From Desarmillaria ectypa (lineage: Eukaryota; Basidiomycota; Agaricomycetes; Agaricales; Physalacriaceae): a stretch of DNA of 64,000 nucleotides. The position numbers and the translations under genes are program-made. Where the stretch lies: the NCBI GenBank assembly GCA_030407005.1, contig JAUDYN010000003.1, positions 2,790,001-2,854,000 on the forward strand, written 5' to 3'. The notes under the pieces were generated by a model, which saw only the letters and a list, made by a program, of their open reading frames with translations, searched no databases and had not been told where the DNA came from. Positions 23,003 through 35,234 of this stretch are shown piece by piece. Positions within the stretch are counted from its first letter, which is position 1. The number at the start of each line of letters is the position of its first letter.

Positions 23003-24263
23003 ATGCATCAATATTTGCGTCATCTTCAAGTTCTCTGGCTCGATATCATGTCTAGGGTTAGCAGCTTAATGTTCAAAAACTGAATCTACTTACCGCTTTT
23101 TAGGTCCCCCTTCCTGACGAATCTGTGCTACAGCATGTCGTGGATGTGCACTGCCATCCTACAGATGCCCCATCAATATCACCCGAATCCATGGATGAAC
23201 TCCAGATTACTATCTGTGCAATGGGGTCAAGAACATCAGACCAAGCCCTTGTGAAAAAATTGGCCTCTTCGTATCCGAAGAAAGTCATTCCCTGCTTTGG
23301 TTAGGGCCTTCATGCTGTCCTCGACAGTTATTCTGATTCGATCACCATATGATAGGATACCATCCATGGTTCTCTCACTGTATCACTTTACACCCTGGCC
23401 CCATGTCCAAGGATGAGCACTACAGAGACCTGTTCGCCATCGAAAACCTCGATGAGTATCAGGCCATATACGACATTCTTCCAGAACCAGTGTCTCTCGC
23501 CGAAGTCATTGCGGATGTGCAAGCCAATCTCGAAGCCTTTCCAAACGCGATGCTTGGAGAAGTCGGACTTGACAGAGCTTTCCATATTCCCTATGATTTC
23601 GCCGCGTTTCCTCGAAAATTGACCTCCCTTACGGTTCCTATTGACCATCAACTTGCTATTCTCGAAGCCCAGGTCGACTTGGCCGTCAAGCTACGGCATA
23701 ATATCAGTCTTCACAGCGTCAAAGCACAAATGAACACCGTGGACTTTCTCAATAAAATGTGTCAAAGACATGGCAGGAACTGGGGTAAGATTAGTATAGA
23801 TTTGCATAGCTGTGGGTTGAGCCCCCAACTGTGGCGCGATATAGAGGTACGAGTTTTAAAAGGTGCGGCCGAGCTGCGCAAAAAGCTGACTTTTCTAACG
23901 TAGAAGAAGCACAACAACGTTTTCCTCTCTCTGTCTACGGTCATCAATGGTCGCTCGTCGAACCACATTTCCTTAATCCAGGCCTGCTCGCCGAATAGAA
24001 TCCTCGTCGAGTCTGATTTCAATGATGTAGACATGTGTACCCAACGGACTTGGGATATGGTTCTAATTGTGGCGCGCACAAAAGGCTGGCTAGTAGAAGA
24101 AGTTTGGGTCAATGAAGTAGACCCGGAAAAGTGGGGTACAGTTCGGAGGCTAGAGGAGAACTGGCGGCGCTTTAGCGCAGGTGATCACCAAGCACCAGAG
24201 TTGTCGAAGAAGAAGAAGAAGAAAGTCGAAGAGTGGATAAGCGGTTCAGATGCTGATTTCTGA
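23003..24263 (+). CDS. TatD-related metal-dependent hydrolase, Scn1 (Cut9-interacting) type
   Basis: Exons join to give a TIM-barrel hydrolase of the TatD DNase superfamily. Metal-binding motifs are HVVDVHCHPTDA (HxH), CFGYHPWFSH split by an intron, LGEVGLDRAFHIP, ISLHSVKAQMNTVDFL, DLHSCGLSP and NRILVESDFND with the terminal catalytic Asp. This order and the YHPWF block match fission-yeast Scn1 and its fungal relatives better than bacterial TatD. The C-terminus has a basic run (ELSKKKKKKVEEW) that could be a nuclear signal. The start at 23003 (MHQYLRHLQVLWLDIMSR) is the first Met of exon 1 and lies only 57 bp from the TRM5 start on the other strand. Confidence 0.82.
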
Positions 24264-24360
24264 ATAGAACATGTAAGATTAATTAAGATATTGAAATCCT
24301 AACAGTTGCATTGCAAAATGTATCCAAAATATGACGTAGGAAATGGGTAGCGTCCCGCGA

Positions 24361-25281
24361 CTACCAAAGATATGACAGGACAAGGATTATGCATATGCCG
24401 ATAATAACACCCAATATGATGGAATCTCGTCTTCGTCTTGACTTGATCATGGAAACAACATTGTTTATGCCGGGCATCGTATCTGGAGGAACGCGTCAGT
24501 AATAAATATACTGACAAGTCTCTGGCAGCTCACTAATTACGTTGATCATTCGCGTATTGATACCCGCCAGAGATGAACGCTGGCGTGTAAACTCTGAACG
24601 TGTCTCGTATGCCTGCCTGCAATTATATGTGAACAACAAGCATTCAGTTCACAAGGGAACTAACTCTATCATATCGTCCGTCATGCGGTGTGAACCATCA
24701 ATCCTACCTCTTTCCGCTAGAAGAGAATCCGCCGCCGATGATTTGTAGGCACTAGTAAAATAATGAGTAATATTTCCCAGAGGGCTGCGGAGAGTTCTCA
24801 CTCGATATCGTTGCGAACACCGCTCAATAGGTTGGCTTGCTCCATGGCTTGCTTGACACTGGCCTTTAAGAACATGACGCGTTAACGCATAGCGGGAAGA
24901 GCAATGGATACGCACTTTCGTTCTCTTCACTTCTCGTACATTGTCCTGGTATAGTTCCCGGTGTCTCTGAATCGCCCGTAGCATTGACTGGGATACGATA
25001 TCAGGCTCATTAGCCAGTGTCCCGAGTTTCTCGTTCGTTTCTTCAAGCTAGCATGTTGTCAATAGGCAAGGCCAACGTAGAACTTGGCAAACACATGCCT
25101 TCTCTAGCAGATCGTCTACTTCTAGTTCCAGGTCTTTCCACCGTTCCGATGAGCCATTCGCTTCGACGTCCTCATTGGGCCTTGAAAGTGCCGAAACGAG
25201 CTGAGAGTATGAAGTGAGCTTGGAGTCGAAAAGGCTCTCCAGCGTACGACACTGTCTGTGCAACTGTTCGTAGTTTGCCAT
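24361..25281 (-). CDS. GOS1: Golgi Qb-SNARE Gos1 (GOSR1 family)
   Basis: The product opens MANYEQLHRQCRTLESLFDS and carries an N-terminal helical region (KLTSYSQLVSALSR, then WKDLELEVDDLLEKLEETNE). A middle coiled coil includes SMLRAIQRHRELYQDNVREV and RTKASVKQAMEQANLLSGVR. The SNARE motif is RIDGSHRMTDDMIEQAYETR through INTRMINVINTMPGINNVVS, with the central Gln layer. The C-terminal anchor is SRRRRDSIILGVIIGICIIL ending SYLW. This is the complete Gos28/Gos1 layout, acting in intra-Golgi and endosome-to-Golgi fusion. I chose the Met at 25281 over an upstream one because the conserved helix begins there. Introns of about 50 nt interrupt every segment. Confidence 0.88.
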
Positions 25282-25545
25282 ATGACACAATGAGTGGTTA
25301 GCGCAGGGTTCTTAATCGGCATTTGCCGAGCAGCCTGAGGCACCGCTTTCTGCCTGCACTGACGTGGAAGGTCGTGTAAATATCGAATCAATATGCTTTC
25401 ATCTCAAGGTATTTATGATGTTGGATATGGAAAATCAGAATCATCGAAAAGACCGCCACAACCCGAACTTCATAATACTAGGTATCGTAAGTACGAGGCG
25501 CTCAGCGCCAACAATCTATGAACTATTGCCAAGTCGACGAGGGTA

Positions 25546-28500
25546 TCAAAACCGGAACCATTGCTTTGCGGTCTGCTCAGCCGCCAACCGCTTTGCCTAT
25601 CAGAGATCATCGGTCAAATATCCACAACGAGCAAAGAATATTTTATCACCTGCGCCGCCATGCTTCTACTGCCTTGTTCTAGGGAATTGAAGCGATCCTC
25701 CAAATCACCCAACACCTGTCTGTAACGTATAGGTCAGTAACTTCCTAGTGGTACTTGGTAAGGATATAATATCTCACCCTCGGTCATTAAGCGCAGATGA
25801 TAAGCGCTCGTATAAGCTGCTCTGAGTTGCTGATGCAGAAGCAGCTAGTGCAGAGGCGCCTTGTGATATCCCCTCATAGGAAGCTCCTTCCGATGCTTCG
25901 GTTTTTGGCTGCGGGATAGGTCTATTTGGACCACCCACTAGTAACCAACGTAAGTGAGATCGGAAACTAGGCTTTCAGCGCGTTCAATAATGCTCACATA
26001 GTTCATCAACCTGGTCCCCGGTTATGGACTGATTCCCAAAAGGCAACCAAGATCCTAGAAAAGACGTCGGTCCCATGGACACCGGCTGCGGCTGAGCAGG
26101 AACCAGGACTTTAGTACTTGTCAGATCGATATCCGGCAAGGGAATGGAGCGCCGCATGTCGAACAAAGTGCCGTATACAGCGCGTCGCATTAAACTAGAG
26201 CGAGAATGGCTCTTCCATCCAATAAAATCTCCGGTTTCATCAACCGTAATGGTTCTGAGGCAAAACAGTCATTCTCGTAGATTTCCGGACAAATTGATGA
26301 CGTACGAAAACGTCAGAGGTAGCGGGAAAGCGTTGATGAATTCTAAATGAGGGATGGAATATACCAGCACTTCTTGCTTGTCTGTGAAAGCAACAAGGGC
26401 GCAGGAGCCTGATACTTTCGAGTCAGCTAAAACTTCAACTTTGAGATATTTTGGATCATCACCAAGCTTTTCTACGACTTTGACTTCTTGCACCGTACCG
26501 GACTTGCTATTCCAATCTACCTTGCCTATACGGTCGCCGTCAATGTCTATATAGCATCTTGCTCCTTTAATGCCCGTAGTGACGAAATATGCGTGCCCTT
26601 GTACTGGAGATGAATTGAAAGCGTCGCTCAAACCTCGCCGAGGGGCATTACGGTGAGCGCCTGTTTTAGCATCCACTATAAATGTGCCCTCCGGAAATGG
26701 TTCACTTACACCGTCCACTTTGACAAAATCTTCACTACATCTCCACGACGAAGCCACTCGGGATATCGAATACACTTCGCAAATCCCTGATTTTCTGATA
26801 GCAATGAGCCGAACGCCATTATGATTATCTAAACCTTCAATCAATCAGGGATGCATTGTGAGTGTTGATGGATGCGAACCTGACTCCAGTGCGCTTATTG
26901 TCCAAGTCAAAGAAACAAAGGGTTCCGAAGCGTGGTCACTTGGATGTAGACCGATAGAATGTCTATTCCTTGCTTTGCTTCTAGGTTTAAGATGGAACAG
27001 GATTCTTGGTCCGCGCAGATCGATAATATACAATGACCCATCTCCATATGCCGCAGATAGAAAACCTATAATACGTTACTATTGCAGCAGCAAGAACCAC
27101 GATACTTTGCTTACCGATATCTGATATTGCGCACGCAGTTACCGGTCCTTTAGTTGGTGATAGAATAACATAGGGTGCATACTTGTAGCCAGCGGAAACG
27201 CCAAGATGCTCCAAGCATGTGAGTTCTCGATTTTCGCATTCCCGGTATGGCAGAACGTTGCGTTGCCCATCCTGCAATCGAAACACTAGTACGTTTCCAG
27301 ATGAAAGGACAATTGCAGGCTCCAGAGACTCCGTTGAAAACAAGACTGATTGTATAGACAATGGTGCTGCTGTTGTTGTCGATATTTGCTTGGATACCAG
27401 CGGATCCAGCAACAGAAAAGACAGGTCTATTGTCAAATGAGGAAGTGGAGTTGGGAAGTCGTGTTGGACAGGATCCGGCCTGACGGCGATAAGCAGTTGG
27501 ACGCTCATGTCATAGAATCGTACAGAGAGATCTTGATGGCAAGTAATCAATATACGATTTGGCTGGAACTTGAACGAAAGGTAAGTGACTCAGCAAATGA
27601 AGACACACAAATGAATACTTTGGATGATTTCATGTCATTAGACTCATCATTCCACGCATAACCACCGTTCAGTGGTAATGCCCCTTTGGCTGGTGGCTTA
27701 GCAACAGTAACAAGGTTTTGATACGCATCGCGATCAACTACGCCGAGTCTACCATGCAATACCCCACTGCATAAAGACCAAGGAAGCCGCAACCGTAGAG
27801 GGTCACTGCTCATCTGCAAGGATGTGAGTGTAGCCGTTAACTCGTCCAGAGTATCCTCGTTTTTGTCCTCCTCTGGAGCATCGGAACTGGCCTCTTCTTG
27901 GGCTGAAAAAGATGGAGGAGGAAACTCGTATGCCTCTAATGCTCGCGTATTATCCGTCGATTCGGACAGTATCAAAATAGCTATGGGATCAAAGACACCT
28001 GATAAATGGGGACTATTTCGAGGAATGAGCAAGTAGTCTTGTACTGTGCCGTTACTCGAATAGAAGTAAGATCTTGTGGGGACAAGGGAGTTCCGCATGG
28101 AAGACCTGTAGAATGGATGCAGCGCTCCTTCGATGACCGACGTTGGCGGTTCGGGTGGATTAAAAGCAGGAAGCCAAAGCACGCTAATTCCAGAGGGTTC
28201 CCCAAAACGCAGACCTCCAAGAACTGTCAGAGTTGTGCATCCTCCTCTAGGGTCCGAAGAATCCGAAAATGAGCTCCATGAAAGCTTGAATATCGGTTCC
28301 TTCTGCGAAGACGGCGATACTTGATTGTTGGGTTTAGCTAGGTGCTCTTCAAGCTGATGGCCATCGACAATATTAACGTCTGCTGAGTCAAGTGTTCGCA
28401 CCATGAGAGGCTGATCTTCATCTTCCACAGCCCAGTAGGCAATAATGCCATCTGTGTAGCCAACGGCAAAGAAGTGTCCTGCCGGATGAACAGCTATACA

Positions 28501-29679
28501 TGTGACTTCTGGCCTTCTGTGCGTTAGGATGCCCTGCAGGAAACGTTTGTTGTGGTAAATAACTATGAAACCGTCGGGGAGGACCATAACCATACTTGAG
28601 CGCCGTATCCAGTTCCACCGGGAGCACCAGGAGGCAGAACAAGGTCGTAGACTCGTAGCGTATTTCGTTGGGTCTGTAGCAAAAGATCAAAACACGTTGA
28701 ATACCAGAGCAATCGACAAACGAGATCAGATAGGATTATCCCTCCTGGAATCCCAGTTAGCAGGGTCTGGAATATTTCAATTCAAATGAGACAGACCTGC
28801 ATATGCTACGAGCAAAAGATTCAGATTCCGAGGGTGTGTAACAGCATCAATCGCCGAAGAGCTGTTAAGACCAGTGAGAACAATTCAAATTATAAAGTAG
28901 AAAGACTTGTACGAGCCCGCATTTGTTGCTTCAGGCGTTCCGCTGGAAGCCAGCTTATCCTCATAGAGTTTCCACATGTTAGGTATCTTGTAAGGTGATT
29001 TCCGATGACAAGTTAGGTCATAAGTTCGAATTTCTCCTGATTGCAGAACGAGGAAAGCCTAGTGCGATCGTTTAAAGAAAGAACGCGAAGATAGAAAAGA
29101 TGATTACGCACATGTGAGTGGGAAGGAGATAATGTCATGGCGCTGGACCATAATAATCAATACAATCCCCGTTTTCATCGTCGAAAAGCTCACTTTGTCG
29201 AATCAAACAATGCTGAACAGACGTATTTGGGGTATCCATAGTTTGAGAGATCCCAGATATGTAGACGATTCGTGTTATCTTGATACGGAATGCTATTCAA
29301 TGACGGACGGACAATGCGTATGAAGGATGGATAGAGCATACCCAGGCAAACAATTTGGAACGTTGAAACTGAAAATTGAACCAACTTGGCGCCTATTCGC
29401 TCCGGAATTGAGAGTTTTATCTCGACACCAGGTTTCCCCCATATAAGTAGGAGACCATCAGCGGTTCCTTGGGATTTATGATCATTATCTAGCCATCGAA
29501 TGGCAGATGAACTTCATACCAGCTGCTAGAAGACCTGACAACGGATCCACGGCGAAAGCAGAAATATCGATGGCAAATTCAAAAGACCTCAACTCTACCG
29601 GTTTCCAGTCTTCTCTTTCGCGTACATCAGAGGAAAGGTCAGGAAAATTAGCGTCATATCGTTTGAGGAATTTGCTCAT
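25546..29679 (-). CDS. Sro7/tomosyn/Lgl family WD40 protein of exocytosis
   Basis: The start at 29679 gives MSKFLKRYDANFPDLSSDVR, then SFEFAIDISAFAVDPLSGLL, the conserved opening of Sro7/tomosyn/Lgl double beta-propellers. WD-like blades continue for the length of the gene, for example YHNKRFLQGILTHRRPEVTC with VHPAGHFFAVGYTDGIIAYW. The C-terminus is an R-SNARE-like coil: MLGDLEDRFNSLEQGSRSMA, then, after a 53-nt intron, AKRLAAEQTAKQWFRF. That ending is characteristic of tomosyn-type proteins, which bind t-SNAREs and Rab/Sec4 effectors at the plasma membrane. It is next to the Golgi SNARE gene on the same strand, probably by chance. Family call is firm; some internal joins between 28,600 and 29,500 are approximate. 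Confidence 0.85.
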
Positions 29680-29855
29680 GACTGTTGGTGAGGACTCCCT
29701 AATCGGTCAATGACGCGACTTGATTTCGACAGTGGCAGTGCCGGCTATCACCGTAATGAATAAATGAATACATATTATACGAATAGTATACACGCAGATA
29801 ATAGATGAACAAATCAAATGTCTAACAATACACGCATGGGAGATAATGAAACCGG

Positions 29856-32800
29856 TTAATAACGTTCCTGTGAAGCCACCGTTCTCTCAGTTGCCTGTGC
29901 AGAAGATGCACCTCTAATCCTCCCTAGCCAGCTAGATTTCAGAGGCTTATTCTCCGAATCTGGCTGCGAAACAGCAAGGCGCGGATTATTCGTCACGTCG
30001 GACATGAAGGGCGAAGGCTTTGCTATTGCTCTACGCTTTGGGGACCGTTTCGGAGATAGAGAAATGATTGGACGACTGAGCTGGTGACGCACAGGTGTGA
30101 ACCCTGAATTGATGCTGTTCATTACCTTTCGTAGGCGAGGCGTTCCCATTTCGATGTGATTTCCTGGTAGACTATCTACTGTGAAACCTTGAGGAGGAAC
30201 AGCATCACAGTCGACAAAATCGTCAGGAGCAGCTCTCTTCTTGCCAATTGCCGAGCTCGTCACTGTGTCAGGCACATCAGCGCGTCTGTTAGGTGTTAGG
30301 TGTTGGGATCCCGTTCGTGACGTTGCATGTCTTTCAGGCGTTTTCGGACGGGGCAGGGAAGACTGACTTGAAGTGGCACGGTTCAAAGAGCGTGGTGTGG
30401 AGGAAATATTGGCTGGAGAGGGAGTCGCATCGGAGAGGTCGGTGGGTCGGGTTCGAGAGGATAACGACCGGGAAACAGGAGGAGGAATGCCCTGTGAAGA
30501 GGAAACGGGGGCAGAGAAGGTACGGCCGGTGGGCGTAGACACGGTATTGGAACGAGCGCGAGGGAAGGAGGATTGTGGAGGGGAGACTCTTGATGAACTC
30601 GGGAGAGCCGCAGGTCCGACACTATGTGAAACCGACAGTGGTCTAGGTGGTCTAGACGAGGACTGGGCTAAGGGAGGTGATACGCGAGAATGAGCCGGAG
30701 CATGAGAAGCGGCAGGTTCTGTTGTATCAACTTTGGTAGCCGACGCTTTCGCTGCAGCCAATTTGGCCTGCAAGTTTTGCACCTTGCGACTCAAAGATTC
30801 AACTTTGGAAGTAAGCTTCTTGTTTTCTTTCAATAGACTGCAGGGGAAAGCTAAGTTGCGCGCTGCTTTGGTAGGTAAAGTCACTCACTCGAGCGTACGA
30901 TCGTCGTTCTCCTCGATCTCTGCACATTTGGCCTTGAGCAACTCTTCCATCTCGTTATTACGTTCTTCAAGGTCAGCAATGACCGTGTTAAGGTTAGGCT
31001 TTGCCTTGAGAGCAGCTAGTTCACGCTGCATTTCCGCAACCTCACGTTTGTGGTGCGAATTTTGCATGCTAAGGCTGACTTCCGCGGTACTTGCAGCCTT
31101 CTCAGCACGTGTGAGCAAAGCCCGGCATCGTTCATTGTCCGCCTCGAGCGTTTTGATAGTTTGCTCCCTAGTTGCAGCATGAATATCAAAGCTACGCCAA
31201 GAATGAACTAAAACACGTACAATTCTTTGACTTGGCTCTCCAGATAACGAATAAGAGATAAGCTTCGTTGATTCTCAGCTTCCAAACCAGTGTTATCCTG
31301 CTGATAGTCCGTGTTTTCAGTCTGCAGACTCTCAACCTGGATTCGAACATCCGCAAGTTCCTGTCGCACGGTGGCGACCTCTTCTTTGAGCTCTTCGATC
31401 AGCCCCTCCGCCTGACTATATCGCTCATTGACAGACTTTAGCTCTTTAGAATGAGCTTCTTGTTCGGAAGTATGATTCCTTGCATCGATGATTAACTTGC
31501 AGCGCAGCTCCTCTGCTTCGCGAGTCGTTGAATCGTGTTTCCGCTTTTGCTCTTCCAAGTTTGAGCGAAGTTCGGTCAACTGCTGGTCAAGTTGGTGAAG
31601 ACGGGCCTCGTCTGTCTGGTTCCGAGAAATCTCCGTCTGATAGCGAGCATCCAGCGCGTCTTGGGCCACCTTGGTAGCGCGAAGCTCCTCCTTCACGGCC
31701 TCCAGATCTTTGTTCAACTGAGTCCTCTCATTATTCCCGTCCTTTTTGACCTTCTCCAATTCATGAGAGATCTCCCGATACCGTTGGAGCCCATTCTCTG
31801 CAGCGAGGAGTTGCTTCTCAACCTCAGTCCTAGACTCCGCCAGCTCTTCTACACATGCAACGCGAGCAGCCTCAGCAGCTTCTTGACGGGTCTTGGTCTC
31901 CTCAAGCTTGCTAGTGAGCTGGACAATACGCGATTGAAGACGTCCCATTTCCTCCACGTGTTGGACCTTGAGGTTTACGAGTTGCTCGTGCTCGACATTG
32001 CTGTCCATGAGAAGCTTGTCCTTCAAAGCAAGCTGGTTTTGCAGGTCCTTCAATGCGGCTTGGTGGCTACACTCCATAGCGATCATGGCGTCTTCAACGG
32101 ACTGCACCTGAGCCTGCAGTTCCGCCACTTGAGATCTGCTGGTTATCTCGTTGTGGGAAGCAGAGGCTTGAATATCGCGTAGTTCATTAGCAAGGGCGTC
32201 CTTCTCGGCAAGGTATTTGGAAAGCTCATCCTGTATCTCCCGTAGACGATCTTCGAAGTTGGTTTTGGCCTCATCTAGGCAATGACCAGACGATACCAGG
32301 CGCTTCACTTCGATCTGGGAATTCGCCAGTGCAAGAGTTGTCTGGTGTACGGCCTCCTGGGATGACGCAAGGGTTGCTTGTGCTTCAAGTAAGGCAGCGT
32401 TAGCCTGTTCAGCCCGCTGTACTGCATAGAGACGGTCCGCTGCAAGACGCTCGACTTCCTTTTCAGCGAACTGCGTCTTTTCCATGGACGCCTTCATGGA
32501 AGACCTTGCGTTCCCCGCCACTTCAAAGATCACCTTTATCAGGGTTTCCGTTGCAACGGTCTCTTCGCGAAGCGCCTCCACCTCTATCTCAATTGCCTCA
32601 AACTTGGCAACAGCATCATCCCGAGCCTCCCTCGCGTCGGCGCAGTCTTCGACCATAGCATCCTTCTGACTCGCGAGCATCTCCAGCTCTGCTGTTAACT
32701 CACCAATCCGCTCTTCTTGTAGCCGCATGTTTGTTTCCAGCCTTTTGATATCGTGTTGGTGAATACCAATCTGCTCGGTGCGACGCATGACACGCTTCTC

Positions 32801-34777
32801 CAGCTCTTCGATTTGACCACTAAGTGTGCGAGTAGCCTCATTCGAAGACATGTTGGAGAGCTGGTGGAACTGGAGCGAGCTGTAACGTCTCTCCGCCTCA
32901 TTAAGATCAGATTGGGCAGCAGCGAGATCATTTGTCAGGTTGGCCACCTGCACAGCAAGAGAATCTCGTTCACATTCCACCTCTTCGAAAGCAGCGGACA
33001 CCTCGGTGAGGTTAGCGTCGAGTCGATCCAGAGAATCCTTCGTTTCTTCATGCGCAGTCTTGACTTCCTCCAACTCCTTCATCCATGCTGCTTCGCTAGA
33101 ATCGAATTGTTTCTCCAGTTCGTCACGATGAAGCGTTATATCCTTCAAAGTCTGCGTTGCAATGACGAGCTCGACCTCGCTGCCTTTCAACTTCTCCCGG
33201 ACCGCTCGCAAATCTGCGTCCTTGGAGGCGAAAGTCACCGCCCGGATATCGTCCTGCTCTGTCAAATATCCTACGACGATGCTGAGAACGCTGACAGCAA
33301 TATTCGCTCGTGATATTCGTTCACGGTGCCTGGAGGCATCGACCACGGTCCGGGCTTCGGATTCCCTCATCGCCTCAAGGGCCTGCACAGTGAATCTGCT
33401 CTCCGTTTCCAAGAAACGAAGTTTTCGGCGGAGATCATCTCGCTCATTTCGCAAGCGGTTAACGGCCGAAAGCAGTCGTTCGATATCTTCTACCGTTTGT
33501 TGCGTAGACACCGAAAAACGGCAGTCAGATCCTTCTGACGCTGCAATTTCGGCTCGAAGATCGGACACTTCCCTGTATAACATTATTCAGCGCTGCATGC
33601 AATGATGATACTTCTCGATAGACAAACCTCTTCAGGGCATCAATATGCGATTCCCTCTCATGGACAGTCTGTTCAAGTGACGTCACCCTCTCTCGAACCT
33701 CTTCTAATTCATCTAGAGCTTCCTCTTTCTCCTGTACGAGTTGGACTTGTCGGCTTGTGCACTCGAAAGTCTTTTGCATCTCTATCTGAAGTCGATGCTC
33801 GGCGACCTTCAGCTTTTCGGCAAGCACCTTTGCGTCTTCGACATCGCCTAACAAGAGTTCCAAAGCATCAATCTTAGCGCCATCCTCGTCAATCCGCCGT
33901 AGTAAGTCTTCTTCTCTCTCGCCGCCGCCACCAGAGCCACCGCGTAGGAAGTCCAACTCCTCCTCTCTCTCCTCTAGAAGGGCTTGCATTTTGTCCAGTT
34001 GCTTCTGCACAGCTCTCTCCATAGCGATCTTCTCGTTCTCAACCTTCATCGCCTCATTCCCAACCTTCTGGCTCAACACCCGAACCTCACCTTCCTTCGC
34101 AGCGAGAGCCACCTTTACATCTGCGAGCTCTATTTCCAATGTAGATATCTTCAGGTTCGAAAGCGAAGATGACCGACCACGATGCAAAGAACGCTGTCGA
34201 GTGGGCGGCGATACCGGTGTCGAACTCAGCTCCCTTAAATTGGCTTCCAGCTCCTTCATCCGTGCTTCCAGGGTGTTTTTCTCTTTCTCTATCTTCGTAG
34301 CGCGTATAGCGTGTCCATCTGACTGACGTGAAAGATGCTCGAGATTGGATAGCAGTTCTTTGTTCTCCAGTTCCTTCGCCTTGATCTGTTCGTTTGCTGC
34401 AAGAAGCGAGCTAGCGGCATTGTGCGATGTCAGCTTTTCGTTGCGTAAGTCATCGTTGCACTGCGAAAGGTCAGTTTCAAGTCGTAAAGCCCGGTCGGTT
34501 TCTGTGCTTAGCTGCTGAAGTGGTTAGTCTGCATCATGCCGGACGGCGTAGGTACGCACTTTGTATAAAGCATCATGTAGTGAGGCCCTTAAGTCATCCA
34601 ACTCCTTCGTTTGCTTTAATAGTTGTGTCTGTTGAGCGGCAATTTGACTATCTAGAGAGCAAAATGTGTCACTGAGTTCCCTAATATAAAAGACGACTTA
34701 CCTTTGCTTGCCAGCTTATTGCGATATATTTGTGTTTCTTCTGATACATCGTCGGTGCCGATGTTCCAATGCGACAT
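29856..34777 (-). CDS. large coiled-coil protein of unknown function
   Basis: The start at 34777 gives MSHWNIGTDDVSEETQIYRN. The exons join in frame through introns near 34,690, 34,530, 33,600, 31,190 and 30,870, for roughly 1,500-1,560 residues. Nearly all of it is heptad coiled coil rich in E, K, Q, L and A (for example KELEANLRELSS, MRRTEQIGIHQHDIKRLETN). The C-terminal 330 residues are different: basic and Ser/Pro-rich, with RPLSVSHSVGPAALPSSSRV, RRADVPDTVTSSAIGKKRAA and ISLSPKRSPKRRAIAKP, several of them SP/TP sites. This layout (long rod plus basic phosphorylatable tail) is seen in cytoskeletal, spindle-pole and nuclear-pore proteins, but I recognise no specific family. Several antisense open frames across this region are shadows of its codon bias. 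Confidence 0.8.
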
Positions 34778-35234
34778 GCTTGGAGCAGGACGTTCGTCGA
34801 CGTCACGGTGGAGGTGGCAGCCTAGAGAGTAAACAAAGTTTGTGACACGAACGCGTACTCACGTGACCGTAATGCAGCCTGGAAGCTCGGACCGCTAACC
34901 GAGCTTAGTCATCGCAAGTAGCCTGTATTTTTGTTATAGCGACGCGGATCTAAAATTTCCCTCTGATGGTTTTTTTATAATAATATGAACACAACTATTT
35001 TCGATCCCTGGACTAAACATGAACTAATAACGGATATATCAGCTGCATATAAACCCGCGCGTCAGCAGAAATTACGATCTCTTACCAAGATCTGGTTGGC
35101 TTATGCAAGATGGAGTAATACGTGCTGACACAATCCAGGGGCTTCGATTTCTTGGACGTACACGTAACTTATAAAATGCTGCCTCATCATGCTTCCATGT
35201 CATTCCTTTTCCTCCTGCCCTCCTTCCTGACAAA
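34778..35234. promoter_or_regulatory. shared upstream region of coiled-coil gene and FSP1-like gene
   Basis: About 457 nt between divergent start codons. The centre (34960-35060) is AT-rich, and a pyrimidine-rich stretch precedes the ATG at 35235. No individual site can be assigned with confidence. Confidence 0.45.

Noticed and set aside
31592..33605. Long plus-strand open frames (up to 196 codons) opposite the coiled-coil gene
   Set aside because: They are antisense to a highly repetitive Glu/Leu-rich reading frame and encode Leu/Ser-rich sequence with no domain, as expected of shadows.
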